From the NCBI RefSeq assembly GCF_016801865.2, contig NC_068939.1:86677381-86741380 (forward strand): DNA of 64,000 nucleotides, given 5' to 3'. The notes beneath the pieces were generated by a model. The model had not been told where the DNA came from. It worked only from the letters and a program-made list of their open reading frames with translations, and did not search any database. Origin of the DNA: Culex pipiens pallens. Its lineage: Eukaryota; Arthropoda; Insecta; Diptera; Culicidae. The position numbers and the translations under genes were made by a program. Of the stretch, positions 1-11,375 are shown in pieces (the stretch's first letter is position 1; every line of letters begins with the position of its first letter).

Positions 1-115
1 ATATTCATCAGGTTTACATTTTTACACATTTTTTATGTAATATTACTCAAAAAAAGAGGTAATATTCAACCTACCAAATTTTCAACATTCCAAAATTCAA
101 CTTTTTTTTTCTGTG
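1..115. repeat. Right half of a mariner-like MITE, cut by the window edge
   Basis: This stretch matches the right half of the complete element at 2068-2295 almost base for base, including the final T-run followed by CTGTG. Its left half lies before the window. The expected TA after CTGTG reads TG here, so the duplication is mutated or the end is displaced. There is no coding potential. Confidence 0.75.
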
Positions 116-116
116 T

Positions 117-830
117 GCTTGATGGACCAACTGCCGGTGTGCTGTCAGCTGGCGTAACCAGGAACAACCCCCAGATTTTTGCTGAATGGCGATGGTGGTA
201 TACTCAGTTAGTACTCAAAGATTAGTCGTTTAAGTGGAAGGTTGGTTTAACCAAATGTCAATTTAGTTTTTTTAGTAAACAAATAAAAATTTGAAAAAAA
301 GATCATAAAAATTGTTTTAAAAGTTGAATTTGAATTAAAGACAAAAAAATCGAGATGTTACTGTATCCAACAACTGCAGATTTATACGATCTCGATCGAC
401 CTACTGAAAATGTATCAAGTGTGACGATGACGCCATCAGAGTGGAGGTGTGACTCGTTTGAGGTTAGGATTGTTCAGATGTTAGAAATCGCAATAAACTG
501 TGGAACCTATTATCAGAAGTTAATGTTGACTTTAAAAATATTGGTTAAATTTAAATACCCATTTTTATGTTTTTTTTTTTAATTTGCTGAAACTGAACTA
601 ATAATATGTTCCAAGAGAGCGATATTTATAATCGATTTGGTATTTTCTGAAATCTTGTATGATCTACAAGGACTACCCTAAAGACCTTACTGTTCAAACC
701 AAAAAAAAACAAATGCACAAAATAACTAAGACCAATGCACATATTTTTTCAAAGTTCATTTCGCTCCCCATTCTATGCTGGCTCAAAAAATCAGGGGGCA
801 AAAAAACTCGAATCACACCAAAACCGGAAA
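117..830. other. AT-rich stretch without a recognisable gene
   Basis: Only short open frames rich in homopolymer-encoded residues occur here (longest 83-87 codons). They have no recognisable domain and no splice context. I see no promoter or RNA gene. Confidence 0.5.
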
Positions 831-2067
831 TGGATTTTATTTGTATTTTTTTATTTGTCTCAAACTTTGGGGGGGGCCTTCTCTATGACCAAAGAAGCTA
901 TTTTGTGTAATTGGTTCACCCATACAAGTCTCCATAGAATTTTGGCACCTGTCCATGTACAAATTGTACGTAAATATTCAGACATTTGCAACTTTTGAGT
1001 GAATTTTCTGATCAATTGATGTCTTCGGCAAAGTTGTAGGTATTATTGAGGACTATTGAGAAAAAAGGCACACGAATAAAAAAATTACCGATATTGTAAT
1101 TAACTTTTTATTTACAAAAACTCAATTTCCCAAAATACGTGTTTTTGATATTTGATTTCGATATTTCGATTTTTTAAAATAGTGACTATGCGTGACCACA
1201 TCTGAAAACATTTTTTTTGGAAAGTTCAGAAATTTTTTTGTAAAGATTGTTGTTGTGAAATTGTTGTAGACATTGTAGATTGTACCTATGGTTGCTGAGA
1301 AACAGAACGCTGCAGTGCTTAAAAAGAAACAGGATTTTTTTTTAGGTCTCACCCAAACAACCCACCATTTTTTAATGACGATATCTCAGCAATTAATAGT
1401 CCAATTTTCAATGTTAAAACATGAAACATTCGTGAAATATTCCGATTTGCAAATTCGATTTTACATATGAAAGTCAGGTCAATTTTTTTGTATGAAATTT
1501 GATTTTTTCCAAAAAATACTATTTTTCAGAAAATTATATCAAAAGATGCGGGTTTTTGTTCCCTTAAAAAACATCAAAAAATCTCGTGAGTCTAAAAATT
1601 GGTATTTTGAGAAATTGAGTTTTTGTGAAAAAAAGCTAATTAGAAAATAAGCAAATTTTTTTTCGTGTGCCTATTTTTTCACAATAGTCCTCAACAATAC
1701 CAATAATTTTGCCGAAGTCATCAATTGATCAGAAAATTCACTCAAAAGTTACAAATGTTTGAATATTTAAGCAGGGCTGTGGAGTCGGAGTCGGAGTCGG
1801 AGCCGGAGTCGGGTCTTTTTGGGGACCTGGAGTCGGAGTCGGAGTCGGAGTCATCAAAACTCGTACAGCTGGAGTCGGAGTTGGAACCGGAGTCGGCTAA
1901 ATTTTATGAGCTGAAGTCGGAGTCGGAGTCGGAGCCGGAAATTTCTGATAACCCGGAGTCGGAGTTATCTAAAATTCAACATTTTTTTTTCCTGTTCAGT
2001 ATTTGTTATAATGCAGGTTTCACAGAACTTCTTATATTTTTATGTTTTTTATTCAGGAGATTTATTA

Positions 2068-2295
2068 CACAGAAAAAAAAATGATGGTAATATTCATCAG
2101 GAAATGGTGACAGATTTTGTGGCAAAATAAATGATAAATTTTACCCCAGAAAATGATGAATTTTCATCAGTTTTTGATGAATATTCATCAGGTTCACATT
2201 TTTACACATTTTTTATGTAATATTACTCAAAAATAGAGTTAATATTCAACCTACCAAATTTTCAACATTCCAAAATTCAACTTTTTTTTTCTGTG
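2068..2295. mobile_element. Mariner-like MITE with TA duplication, nested in the hAT-like element
   Basis: Inverted termini CACAGAAAAAAAA and TTTTTTTTCTGTG are bounded by TA at 2066-2067 and 2296-2297. The element is 228 bp and non-coding. The interior contains repeated 'attcatcag' motifs. A second partial copy opens the window (1-115). Confidence 0.75.
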
Positions 2296-3053
2296 TAGAT
2301 GCCATTATGTTTTTTGAGCATTTTTATTGTGGTTGGAATGCTCTTATTGTGTTATTTCACTTTGATCACTATATGATACCCTGTTAATCCTCTCTAACCC
2401 AAATTTGTAGTCTCATAAAAAATTTAATTAATTAAAAAATAATAGACAATATTAGTTTTGTACTCAGAAATATTCAATTGAGTCTTAACTGCATCCTTTT
2501 GCCTGAACCCTTTCAATTCAAATTTGACCAAAGGTGAAGATTCAAGAAGTATCGCGCGCTTCCTTATACATAGAAAATTTTAAAATTAAAATAAATCAAA
2601 AATCTCTGGGTTCAATAGAAAAGGTCACGGATATTTGATAAGAAGCCCTTAAGCGTCCTTTCCACAAATATTTTTTTAGGTAAATTGATTTGCGATAATA
2701 TTCTTCTACAGCTATGGTGTGATGTCCATGTACGTCTTAAAAAAAAAATCAATGGAGCTTTAAAAATAGTTTCGTTTAAAATTGTTATTTAAAAAACCAA
2801 GGTGACTTTGATTGTCACTGTGCTTCTTATAAATGTCAGCCTAAAAGTGAGCAAATTAAATATATATGATATTTAAAATGATCATTACGGCTAGGTTACT
2901 TTTAATGATTCATTACAAAAAAATGACATATAAATATATTTTTTTTTTGCTTTTAATAAAATAAGTGTAAATTTGTGGTTATGTTAATGAGTCCAAATTT
3001 ACTTTCAAAATTGTTCATCTAAAATGCCTTCAAAACTGGAAATATTTTTGATA

Positions 3054-3396
3054 CTGTCCAGACTCGATTATTAAAAGCCTCGATTATCCTAAGTTCGATT
3101 TGTATGGGCCTCGGATAATCGAATCACGTTCTAAAAAAAATATGTTCGTTCTTCCATTCGAGTTCTGCGACCCCATTTTAGTAAAATTTGAATAGTAAAT
3201 TGCCTATTAAATATCAAAATGCATTTTTTAAATATGTTATCACCGCCATTTTGGACGCCATCTTGAATTTAAAAATTCTAAATCACTTTAGCGTAGTTAA
3301 GTGTTCATACTTGAACCCCACAATTAAAATTAAGACCGAATTAGAATATCAGAAGTGAAATTTTTCCGAGGCCTTCGGTTAATCGAGTCTGAACTG
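3054..3396. mobile_element. TA-flanked MITE with CTCGATTATCC ends, copy 1
   Basis: Ends read CTGTCCAGACTCGATTAT on the left and the complement of CAGTTCAGACTCGATTAA on the right, bounded by TA at 3052-3053 and 3397-3398. The element is 343 bp and non-coding. Near-identical blocks, such as the 'cgccattttggacgccatc' area, recur at 22224-22579 and 13035-13301, so this is a small family. The termini resemble pogo/Tigger-type elements, which also use TA targets; that assignment is inference. Confidence 0.75.
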
Positions 3397-3960
3397 TATC
3401 TGGTTTAATAACGTATACAACTTGTAACCTACAATTTTTTACCATTTTGTTATTCGAACTTATTTTTTTGGAGAAAAACTTGATACTTAGAGAGTATTCA
3501 AATAATTCTATTTATCAATGTTTTCAAAATAATAATTAATGATTTTTTTAAATATTAAAAAATATGTGGAGTCGGAGTCGGAGTCGGAGCCAACAATTTG
3601 TTGTAAGCTGGAGTCGGAGTCGGAGTCGGCTAAAGTTTGTAGGTCGGAGTTGGAGTCGGAGTCGGAGTCGGTTGGAGCTGAAAGCCGGAGCCGGAGTCGG
3701 AGTCAGAGTCGGCTAAACTTAGAAAGCTGGAGTCAGAGTCGGAGTCGGAGTCGCTTGAGATATGACCCGACTCCGCAGCCCTGTATTTAAGTACCATTTT
3801 TGTATGTACAGGTGCCAAAATTGTATGGAGACTTGTATGGGTGAACCAACGACACAAAGTTTGAGCCAAATCCAAAAATACAAAAAAATGAAAATGGTCG
3901 AAATCGGCCGATTTCGTAGAGAACTGCTTATTTGAGCATAATTTTAGTTTCATTTGACCC

Positions 3961-4360
3961 AATGTCACCCCCTCTATGGGGTGAGATTTGGTCAATTTTC
4001 AAACGATTGGCATTTATGGTTGAGTTCATCTAATTCCACCATATTTTGGGAAAATAATAGTGAACTGTCTATAAGAACAATTCTACGTTAAAAGATCAAT
4101 GTTATGCAAATTGTTTTTGTTATAAAGTAATTACGAGAGGTGTATCGTTTTTTGACCCATAGTCACCCCCACTGACGTTACTGGTAATAATTATTTATTT
4201 TTCTGATATCTTGCCAACACCAGTGATTATTATATTTATATTGAAACCTCTATCATTGTTATGTACCTCATAAATGTTTGCCTTTCTTTCAACACAGAAA
4301 TATATGATTTGCTTTAATAAATGAAGAACTTCATATCTCCCAGACATTCTTTCTCGGGTT
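3961..4360. other. AT-rich spacer
   Basis: No gene is visible. Two short related blocks containing 'gtcaccccc' occur near 3963 and 4160, which may be repeat remnants. Confidence 0.4.
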
Positions 4361-4363
4361 TAA

Positions 4364-4528
4364 GGGAGCGTTCTTTTATTACGTAACGCAGCAGGGATAG
4401 AGGGGGGGGGGGGGGTTGAAGGCCGTGTTATGCTCCATACAAAATTTTAAAAATTTGTATGAAAACTTTGTTGCGAGGGGGGGGTCCCAAAATCCGTTTT
4501 ATGCGTTACGTAATAAAAGAACGCTCCC
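4364..4528. mobile_element. Harbinger-like MITE, copy 1
   Basis: This 165-bp hairpin-forming element has 26-27-bp inverted ends starting GGGAGCGTTCTTTTATTACG. It is flanked by the 3-bp direct repeat TAA (4361-4363 and 4529-4531). The interior carries a long G run (about 4401-4414) and a second G run near 4478. A sister copy in the opposite orientation is at 19487-19649. Three-base duplications and GGG...CCC termini fit PIF/Harbinger-type MITEs. Confidence 0.82.
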
Positions 4529-4531
4529 TAA

Positions 4532-5040
4532 AGATGTCTGTGTGAGTTCCTCTTTAGTTAAAAGTTTTATTAAATTTGGTCGTATTTTTATTGATAGGGT
4601 AAATAAATACAAGCAAAATTAAGCAGTCAAGAACTCGTTGAATATTATAAACATTTATCCTAACTAATAAACAGTTTCAGGAGTTATACAGGAGCCCTTC
4701 AACAGATAAAATACACATTTATTTTTAAGAAAATACAGATCTGTCATAAAATAATCTGACATCGTTGCCTTCAAGATAGTAGTTTGGCCGCGGCATGATA
4801 AAACTTGGTGACGGTTTGAAAGGAGTTTTTAATGTGAAAACATTTTGTTTTTTCAAAGTTTAAAAAAAACCCACTCATTCTTAAAACGCTTCGAAAAAAA
4901 TTCTTAAATCTTTTAATCAAAACATAAATTTTATGGAAAAATTTCAACCCAGTGCACAGATTAAAAAAAATAAAATAAAAAAATTCAATACATATCTGAT
5001 GTTTTGTGAATTGAACTGCATAATAACAATAACTGAACAA
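4532..5040. other. AT-rich spacer
   Basis: Only short, low-complexity open frames on both strands. Nothing supports a gene or RNA. Confidence 0.4.
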
Positions 5041-5044
5041 AAAA

Positions 5045-5840
5045 AACGTTACTTAATCCACCTTAAGGTGGTTGGTGCCTTCCTCACATTCATGTTGTAT
5101 TTTAGGTTGTATTTACAAATTATTTTAAGAGTTTTTTTTTATTTTTTTTCATTTATTTTTTAATAGTTATTGTTTTTATCAGAACAGCAATTGTCAATTC
5201 TTTTTTTACCAACTCTCCAAAAAAAAGAGAAAGGGGGGGGGCTCTGTAATTGAATTTAAAAGTGCTCATATGCCAACATTAGGTGCAGGATGGAATTGCA
5301 TGCTGTCCCCCTAGTCTTAGTAAACAATGTTTTATGGTTTGTATATTTCAGTAAAAAGTTCGTGTAAATCGTTGTCGAGACAAAATGATGTATTCAGCAA
5401 CATAATTAATACAGACTTTTTCCAGAAGAGACGCAGACACTGCTTAAGCAATGTGGCAACCGGGCGATACGACTCTCGCACGTAAGCAAAAAGACCCGGC
5501 CTTTGAGGTTATGCAAAAATCACCCTTTTTTGTAGCTACAAAAAAACTTTTTCATGGCATAACTTTTAAAGTACTTCACTAAACAGAATAAAATTTAATA
5601 GGGTCTTAGGGGACCCCAAAACAAACAGAATAAGGCGGATCCGGCCAAAATCGGTTCAGCCAGTTCTGAGATAATCGTGTGGAAAAAAAATTATGTCTAC
5701 ACACATCCCCACAGACATTTGTTCAGAATTTGATTCTGAGTCGATAGGTATACGTGAAAGTATATCTAGGAGGTGTATTTAAGAAGTTCATTTTTCGAGT
5801 GATTTTATAGCCTTGCCTCAGTGAGGTGAGGAAGGCAAAA
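5045..5840. repeat. Dispersed repeat with GCCTTCCT/AGGAAGGC ends, copy 1
   Basis: It starts with 'gttacttaatccacc', the small palindrome CCACCTTAAGGTGG and TGCCTTCCTCA, and ends with the inverted TGAGGAAGGCA at 5827-5837. The blocks 'aatcggttcagccagt', 'gagataatcgtgt', 'cagaatttgattctgagtcg' and 'ataggtatacgtgaa' recur in the same order at 59445-60636. No coding capacity. Exact ends are uncertain because no target duplication is clear. Confidence 0.7.
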
Positions 5841-6160
5841 AGCGATCCAAAGATTATTTTTTTCAATTCATAAGGCCGATGCAAATATTTTTTTAAGACT
5901 GAGGGCAAATTTTGGTGATTTTAAGTTTACATGCAAGAAAAACAATTATGCACAATGGTTTGGTCTTAAGAAATTGCATGGGCAGAAATACAAGTTTGAG
6001 AACTGCTCAGTATCGACTACAAAACACTCAAAGTTAAGATGCCAAAAATATGATGAATCACGTGTCAAATGTTGTCTTGATTGTCACAACATTACATAAC
6101 CCTACAACCGAATCCACACACTTTCCACCACCACGCACCTACTGACCCTAATCGCTGCGC
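5841..6160. other. Spacer, nothing recognised
   Basis: AT-rich sequence that shifts to more GC-rich sequence after about 6090. No gene. Confidence 0.4.
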
Positions 6161-7060
6161 AACTGTATAAAGTTGGGCAGCCTAACAAGATCCGAACCTA
6201 CACACGACCCAGGAATCCTCTGCGTCTCGTCACGTCACGACTGCAGCGCCGCGACAATCTCTCATATTTATTCAGCTTAATTTTCCAATCCCGCAGTCAC
6301 AGCTCACCGGCTTTTAAGGTCAAAGCGCGTTCACCGCCGCGGCCCGGCCCGAACCGTGCCGGCCATTTGGTTGGGTTGGGGCAGTTTCGGGCGGGAATCG
6401 CATGGTCAAGCAGAAAAAAATGGAGGCGCGAACGTGAACCACCGGTCTTTAGCCGTGCCAGGTAGATTTTGGATAGCCGGACTCAGCTGACTGAGGGGCA
6501 GTGACTTAAGTCACACACCAGAGCCGCTAGTTCGCGAACCATGTGGTCATGTTGGGATTTGAAGCTTTTTTCCATGCTAAACTGCATAAAGTTCACCCAA
6601 AAACTGAACCAAATGTTGTCGTCCATGATAAACGACTTCCTTTCCGATCACGGTCTAAAAATAGAGCGCTTCGTTACGGTGGCGTAACGAGCAATGTTTA
6701 CCATAACGTCCTTCCCGGAAGGTGGCGGCACCCACGCCGTGCCGAGTTATGACGTGAGTCGCCGTTTTCCGTCCGTAACTATGTATGGTTGTGGGCGGCC
6801 ACGAGAGAGACATTCTTCGAGACTTTGCAACGATTACGGCGACGACGGCGATGATGATGAAGCTGAACAATCCGAGGTATTTTTTAATGGTTGTACGAGC
6901 TTCAGAGCCAGGAGTCTGGCGTCGCTGTAGAAGGAGATCGTTCTAGAAATGTGACCGGAGTCCGGAGTCGCAATCCAGAATAAAAATCTGGTAAATAAGC
7001 GAGACACACCAGACTTGAGACAATGGCACTCTCAGTCTGGATTGTATTTACCCGGGAAGC
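6161..7060 (+). promoter_or_regulatory. Candidate regulatory or 5' non-coding region with a TATAAAG box
   Basis: This block is clearly more GC-rich and less repetitive than its surroundings. It contains TATAAAG at 6166-6172, a CG-rich stretch at 6300-6420, and a possible donor (CTG followed by GTAAAT) near 6990. It could be a promoter with an untranslated first exon for the filamin gene 11 kb downstream, or an enhancer. No initiator of the TCAGT type sits 30 bases after the TATA box, and the open frames have no recognisable domain, so support is weak. Confidence 0.22.
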
Positions 7061-8615
7061 CGGGACCTAAGGCGGGTATTGTTAAGTGACACACTGCTAA
7101 GTGCTACTGCTTTGAAATTTAAATCAACTCATGCCGATCAAGGAATGCAGTCTCGACTTGAACGTACTTCATCCTTAGAAAAGAAACCCAGCGTCCATCG
7201 TTTGTTTTAGGGGGCAGGAGGGTGCCCTCTACGACGTGAATGACCTGTCGGAGGTTGTTTATTGATATTCCACATAAATTACCTCAGACAACCTTGGGTC
7301 GGACAAATATGACAATGAGATATGAATGCATCGCGTTGAACAACCGCGGCGACGATGTTTCCTTTGAGAGGAGGATGTTGTCACAATTGTACGTACGTTG
7401 TGCACCACCCTAGATGGGATATCTCACGGTCTTGAGACGTTGTTTGAGCTCTGCGATGATACATGGGTCCTTGCATAGGTTGAGGTTATGTTGAGTAACA
7501 CAATCCGAGTTACATGCAGGATTGAAATATGAAAAATCAGATCGGTGGAGTCAGAGTTTGCACTTTTAGAAGACCCAGAGTCAGAGTTGACAAATCCGTA
7601 ATCACTCAATCTTCAGAAGCCACTTTATATGAGATTATTGTTGAAATCGCTTAGACTTCACAGCCCCTTTGATTCTCAATCAAAAAATTCTCATCAACAC
7701 GATTCTAAAGTAACCTCCTGGTTTAACTTTAGCTACAGCTATTGAAGCTTCCTTTTCAAGCTGACTCAGTAGACAACACACACAACGGAAGGAAATCAAT
7801 AAAAACAGCAGTCGGTATCGCCTTCCTTCATCCGCCAGTCAAGCTATCAATAAACAATAAAAAATATCGAATAGAGGAGTTAATCAACCAACCAACCACT
7901 CTCAACACTCTCAAGGTGGCATTTTTCCCCCGCAATATTTAATCAGCTGCAGGTTCACCAACTCCCAATGGCACTAGGCTGGCCTGTGCCTGTGGGCACA
8001 ATCTCTGGAAATGGAGCTGCGGCTCGAGAGTTACGTTTAATTGAGCAATAATAAAAACAGCACTCGCTCTGCACGTACACATTGCATAGGCAGTGGAGAC
8101 GTTTGTGTACTTGGGGACTTTTTTATGTGACCAATACTTACACAAATGGACTAGCTTTTTATTGTGGCACTGGATAATTAAAAATTTTGAAATTAAAAAT
8201 TGTAATTTTCAAGGTTTCAAATATTTATTGAGCTTAATTTAATTAAATAGTTGAGTGATTAATTAAAAATAGTACTTTAAAATCAAAAAAATCCTATTTA
8301 AGGTGAAACGGGACGCCAGTTCTTGGACAACTTCTGTTCGATTTAAATCAATTTCTGAACTCGACAGGTTATTTGCTATCGACCTATTCAGAGTCTGCAA
8401 AAATAAACTTAGTAAGTTACGGCATTTTCCTTAAAGGTGCTTCCAAAAACTTGAGTCGTAGTTTCAATATGGCGCTGTCTTCCCGTTTCACCTTAATCGA
8501 AGTTTAAAGTTTTAAATCAATGTATTTTATTTAAGTTATCTGAAAATAATAAATTAAGAAAAAATATTAAAATATAGTATTCATATTAAGACTAATTCCA
8601 ATTATCAAAATCTAA
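7061..8615. other. Gene-free stretch with a degenerate GGAGTC remnant
   Basis: At 7545-7585 there are degenerate GGAGTCAGAGT units, and 'cacagcccc' follows near 7660. This looks like an eroded relative of the hAT-like element at 1772-3783. The rest is unremarkable. Confidence 0.35.
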
Positions 8616-8619
8616 ATCA

Positions 8620-8700
8620 GTGTTTCTCAGCCAGTGGGAAGTTCCCCCCAAGGGCGGAATTGGACCATAATTGGGGGAGGGGGAGAGGGGGGGAGGGAAG
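8620..8700. mobile_element. Single hAT-type terminus, fragment
   Basis: CAGTGTTTCTCAGCCAGTGG at 8620-8639 has the form of a Charlie/hAT terminal repeat. G-rich low-complexity sequence follows. No matching inverted end was found nearby, so this is a fragment or a chance match. Confidence 0.35.
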
Positions 8701-10480
8701 ATGCAATAGAAATCCAAAGTCTTTCAACTATATATTTATCTAATGCTTTATTTGAAATTTTCATTAAAAAATCGCAATCATTCCATGTATTTTTCATTAA
8801 TGAGTTCGAACAGCTATTGCACTATATAATGAGAATTTAAATAAAATTTAAAAAAGGGACTTTTTTGGGAGTTTTTGAATCTCTCAAACATGCGCAGTTC
8901 TCTGCAAAATAATTGAATTAAAAGAAATAAGTTTTATTTTTTTTCAGAATTTTATTTTCATTGAATTGATTTTCTGATCTTTCTAATATTTCAAAATAAT
9001 ATAATCTGGTCTAAAATGGGAAATGAGGAAAATTATTGTTTTTTAGACACTTTCAAAAAATAAGCACAAAAGTTTCAATATTTAACATTGAAAATCGAAT
9101 CGAAAGATTCCTAGATATCGTCAGTTAAAAATTACAGGATAGAGGTACAGGTACAGGATACGGGTGAAGCTTAGAGAAAATTAATTTTCGCCGATTCGAA
9201 TTCTTTGTAAGGCTGCATCTCAGAAACTTATTGCCAGATTTTCAAAGTTCCAGAGAGAAAATTATGGAAAATTATATTTTCTTTCAAGAAGTATTTTTGA
9301 ACTGGAAAAAAATAATGAAGAAAAAATAAATACCCAAAAGTGGCTATAACTTGAGAACGGTACATTTTATCAAAAAGAATTTCAAAGTACTTTTCGATAT
9401 CACTTTTAAAAATGATTTTTAGTTGTTTTTTTCGTACATTAAAAAAACAAGATATTTAAAAAAATATACCGCCAAAATAATATTCTGCTCCATCACGTAC
9501 TTAAGTTCAAAAGTTTGCTTTTTAAGGTACTACATATCATAAAAATCCGTAATTTAAAAAATGGGAATTCATCTTATAGTCATAAATAGTTAAATAAAAA
9601 ATTGGGTTTATTTTTCCATGAATCAATTTTTTGCTTTAAAATCCCAATCATAATCTACAACTTTGCCGAAGACACCAAATCGATCAGAGAATCTTTTCTC
9701 GAGATACAGAATTTCATGCATTTTTATACACGTTTGTATGACTTTCTTGACCTATTGAATTGACAAAGTACCTTGAGAGTTTCTAAATAACATATTTCTC
9801 CATCATTTGATCTCAAATAAAATATTTCCGATACCAAATATATCAGATTTCTACATGTTTTGAAATAGCCCTAAAAACTTAAGTTGAAAGTATCAACGAG
9901 ACGGTATAGAAACACACACAATTTGTCATGATAATGCATTAAAATTTCCCCTTATATTTACATATATGAGCATTAATCAATGCAAAACTTAGAGGATTTC
10001 ATTAAAAAGTTTGTCGAAATCGAGAAAAAATTACAAAAAAACACAGTGTTACCGGATTTGCTTACAAGATTTCTATCCGTGTACATATTACACCATGCCA
10101 ATTATATTAATCATAAGTGCATTCAGATTGTAGAAAACAGTTTACCGAACAAGTTCTCGAAATAAAAAAATCAGCTTTGGTTCAATCAAACAGAGATATG
10201 CACCATTTCATAAAATAAAATCAAGATCCAAGAATGGAGTCCTAGAACTTAGTTAAAGTTTGTGCTTTTTTTATTTTTTGCTCACAACGATAAAGCTTAT
10301 TTTTTGAGTGCAATGACTCTTCGTACGAACGCAAAACCTTCTTGTCAGAAAAGGTCCTACTTGACAGCTCGTTCCAAGGGGACCATAGTTGATCCATCGA
10401 CAAAATATTGTCTTGTCAATTTATTTTTTGCATGAAAATGAAAAAAGGTAAAAATGGATTGAAATCGTGTTTTTTACCGA
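8701..10480. other. AT-rich gene-free stretch
   Basis: A short block near 9640-9760 ('ctacaactttgccgaagacacc') belongs to the dispersed fold-back family described at 830-3960. Nothing else is recognisable. Confidence 0.45.
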
Positions 10481-10484
10481 TGTA

Positions 10485-11375
10485 CCGTAAAACGGGGTGA
10501 CTAGCGATTTTTCCGCAAAATGAAAAGAACAATTAAAATACGTACGGAATTGTTTAGAATCATACTGACCGTGGTAGAGAAGTGTTTAAAGTACCTCAAA
10601 AAGAACTTTTCATAAAATTTTGAAAAGTTCAAAAATTTAGCTAAGAAAATGTTGATGAAAGTCATTATATTCAACTTTTAAAAGTGTCATGATTTTCTCA
10701 ATGAACATGATTTCGAATTGGAAAACGGAATGCATTTTGGGATTCTTTGGACAATTTTCCACTAGGAGAAGGTTAAATAAGTTTTAAATAATAAATAATA
10801 TGTGTTTTTGAAACACAATTAAAAAAAATCTCCAAATTTATAGGCAATTTTAGTTGGACAAATTTCATGTAAAATGGGAAAACTTGTGATTCGTGCTTCG
10901 AATTTAGTTTAAAATGCAATATATATCGTTAATTTTATAAACAAAACTAGTTTTAACAAATTTCAGTCCAAATTCCTACTTTTTAACAATTTTACATTAA
11001 ATTTATATGTATTTAGTTAAAAAGTTTACAAACTTAGTTTACTAAATATAAACATTGATTTTTTTCTTAAAAACTATATCAGCTACTTTAGTGGTGGTAC
11101 ATTTAACGTACAAATTAAGTTTGAACATCTTAAATATGATTTTAACAAGAAAAACTATGACTATCAAAGTCACCCCGGAATTTAATCTAAGAATTTTTAA
11201 CGTAACTATTTTTCTAAACACTATTGAAAAAACTTTTTTTCCAAAATAGTGCATGGACTTTGTGTGGCCTACCCCAGTACATGTTTTAAAAAGAATAATC
11301 TTGAGAAAAACCTTACCTGTTGGAAAATATTCCAAAAACAAATTGAAATCCTATCAAAGTCACCCCGGTTTACGG
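10485..11375. mobile_element. TA-flanked inverted-repeat element with CCGTAAAACGGGGTGACT ends
   Basis: The left end CCGTAAAACGGGGTGACT and the complement of the right end CCGTAAACCGGGGTGACT match at 17 of 18 bases. The element is bounded by TA at 10483-10484 and 11376-11377. A further internal copy of the terminal motif ('atcaaagtcaccccgg') lies near 11164-11179. At 891 bp it has no transposase frame. TA targets suggest a Tc1/mariner-group non-autonomous element. Confidence 0.78.

Larger units (their letters stand above)
1772..3783. mobile_element. hAT-like non-autonomous element with GGAGTC-rich ends
   Basis: The ends are inverted repeats: CAGGGCTGTGGAGTCGG on the left and the complement of CAGGGCTGCGGAGTCGG on the right (16 of 17 match). 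The 8-bp direct repeat TATTTAAG at 1764-1771 and 3784-3791 is a target duplication of hAT length. Next to each end is an array of GGAGTC/GGAGTCGGAGTC units (1781-1965 and 3568-3765), and the units run in the same direction at both ends. No transposase frame is present; the Glu-Ser-rich frames are translations of the array. Two smaller elements are nested inside (2068-2295 and 3054-3396), so the original was about 1.4 kb. Placement in hAT rests on the TIR start and 8-bp duplication. Confidence 0.88.
830..3960. repeat. Dispersed fold-back repeat, copy A, split by a hAT-like element
   Basis: Sequence at about 830-1130 returns as its reverse complement at about 1600-1763 and continues at 3792-3960, so the repeat has long inverted arms. 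Landmarks in both arms are the 'cacccatacaagtctccat' block, the 'gaattttctgatcaattga' block and 'ctcaatttcccaaaatacg'. The right arm is interrupted by the element at 1772-3783; joining 1771 to 3792 gives one continuous arm. Relatives lie near 9640, 14000-14477 with 16783-17170, 32095-32905, 50380-50910 and 57360-57530. The frames inside are not convincing genes. Confidence 0.75.

Noticed and set aside
1725..2084. 119-codon plus frame rich in ESESES, and similar frames at 3539-3790 and 3630-3995
   Set aside because: They are translations of the GGAGTC arrays at the ends of a hAT-like element, readable on either strand.
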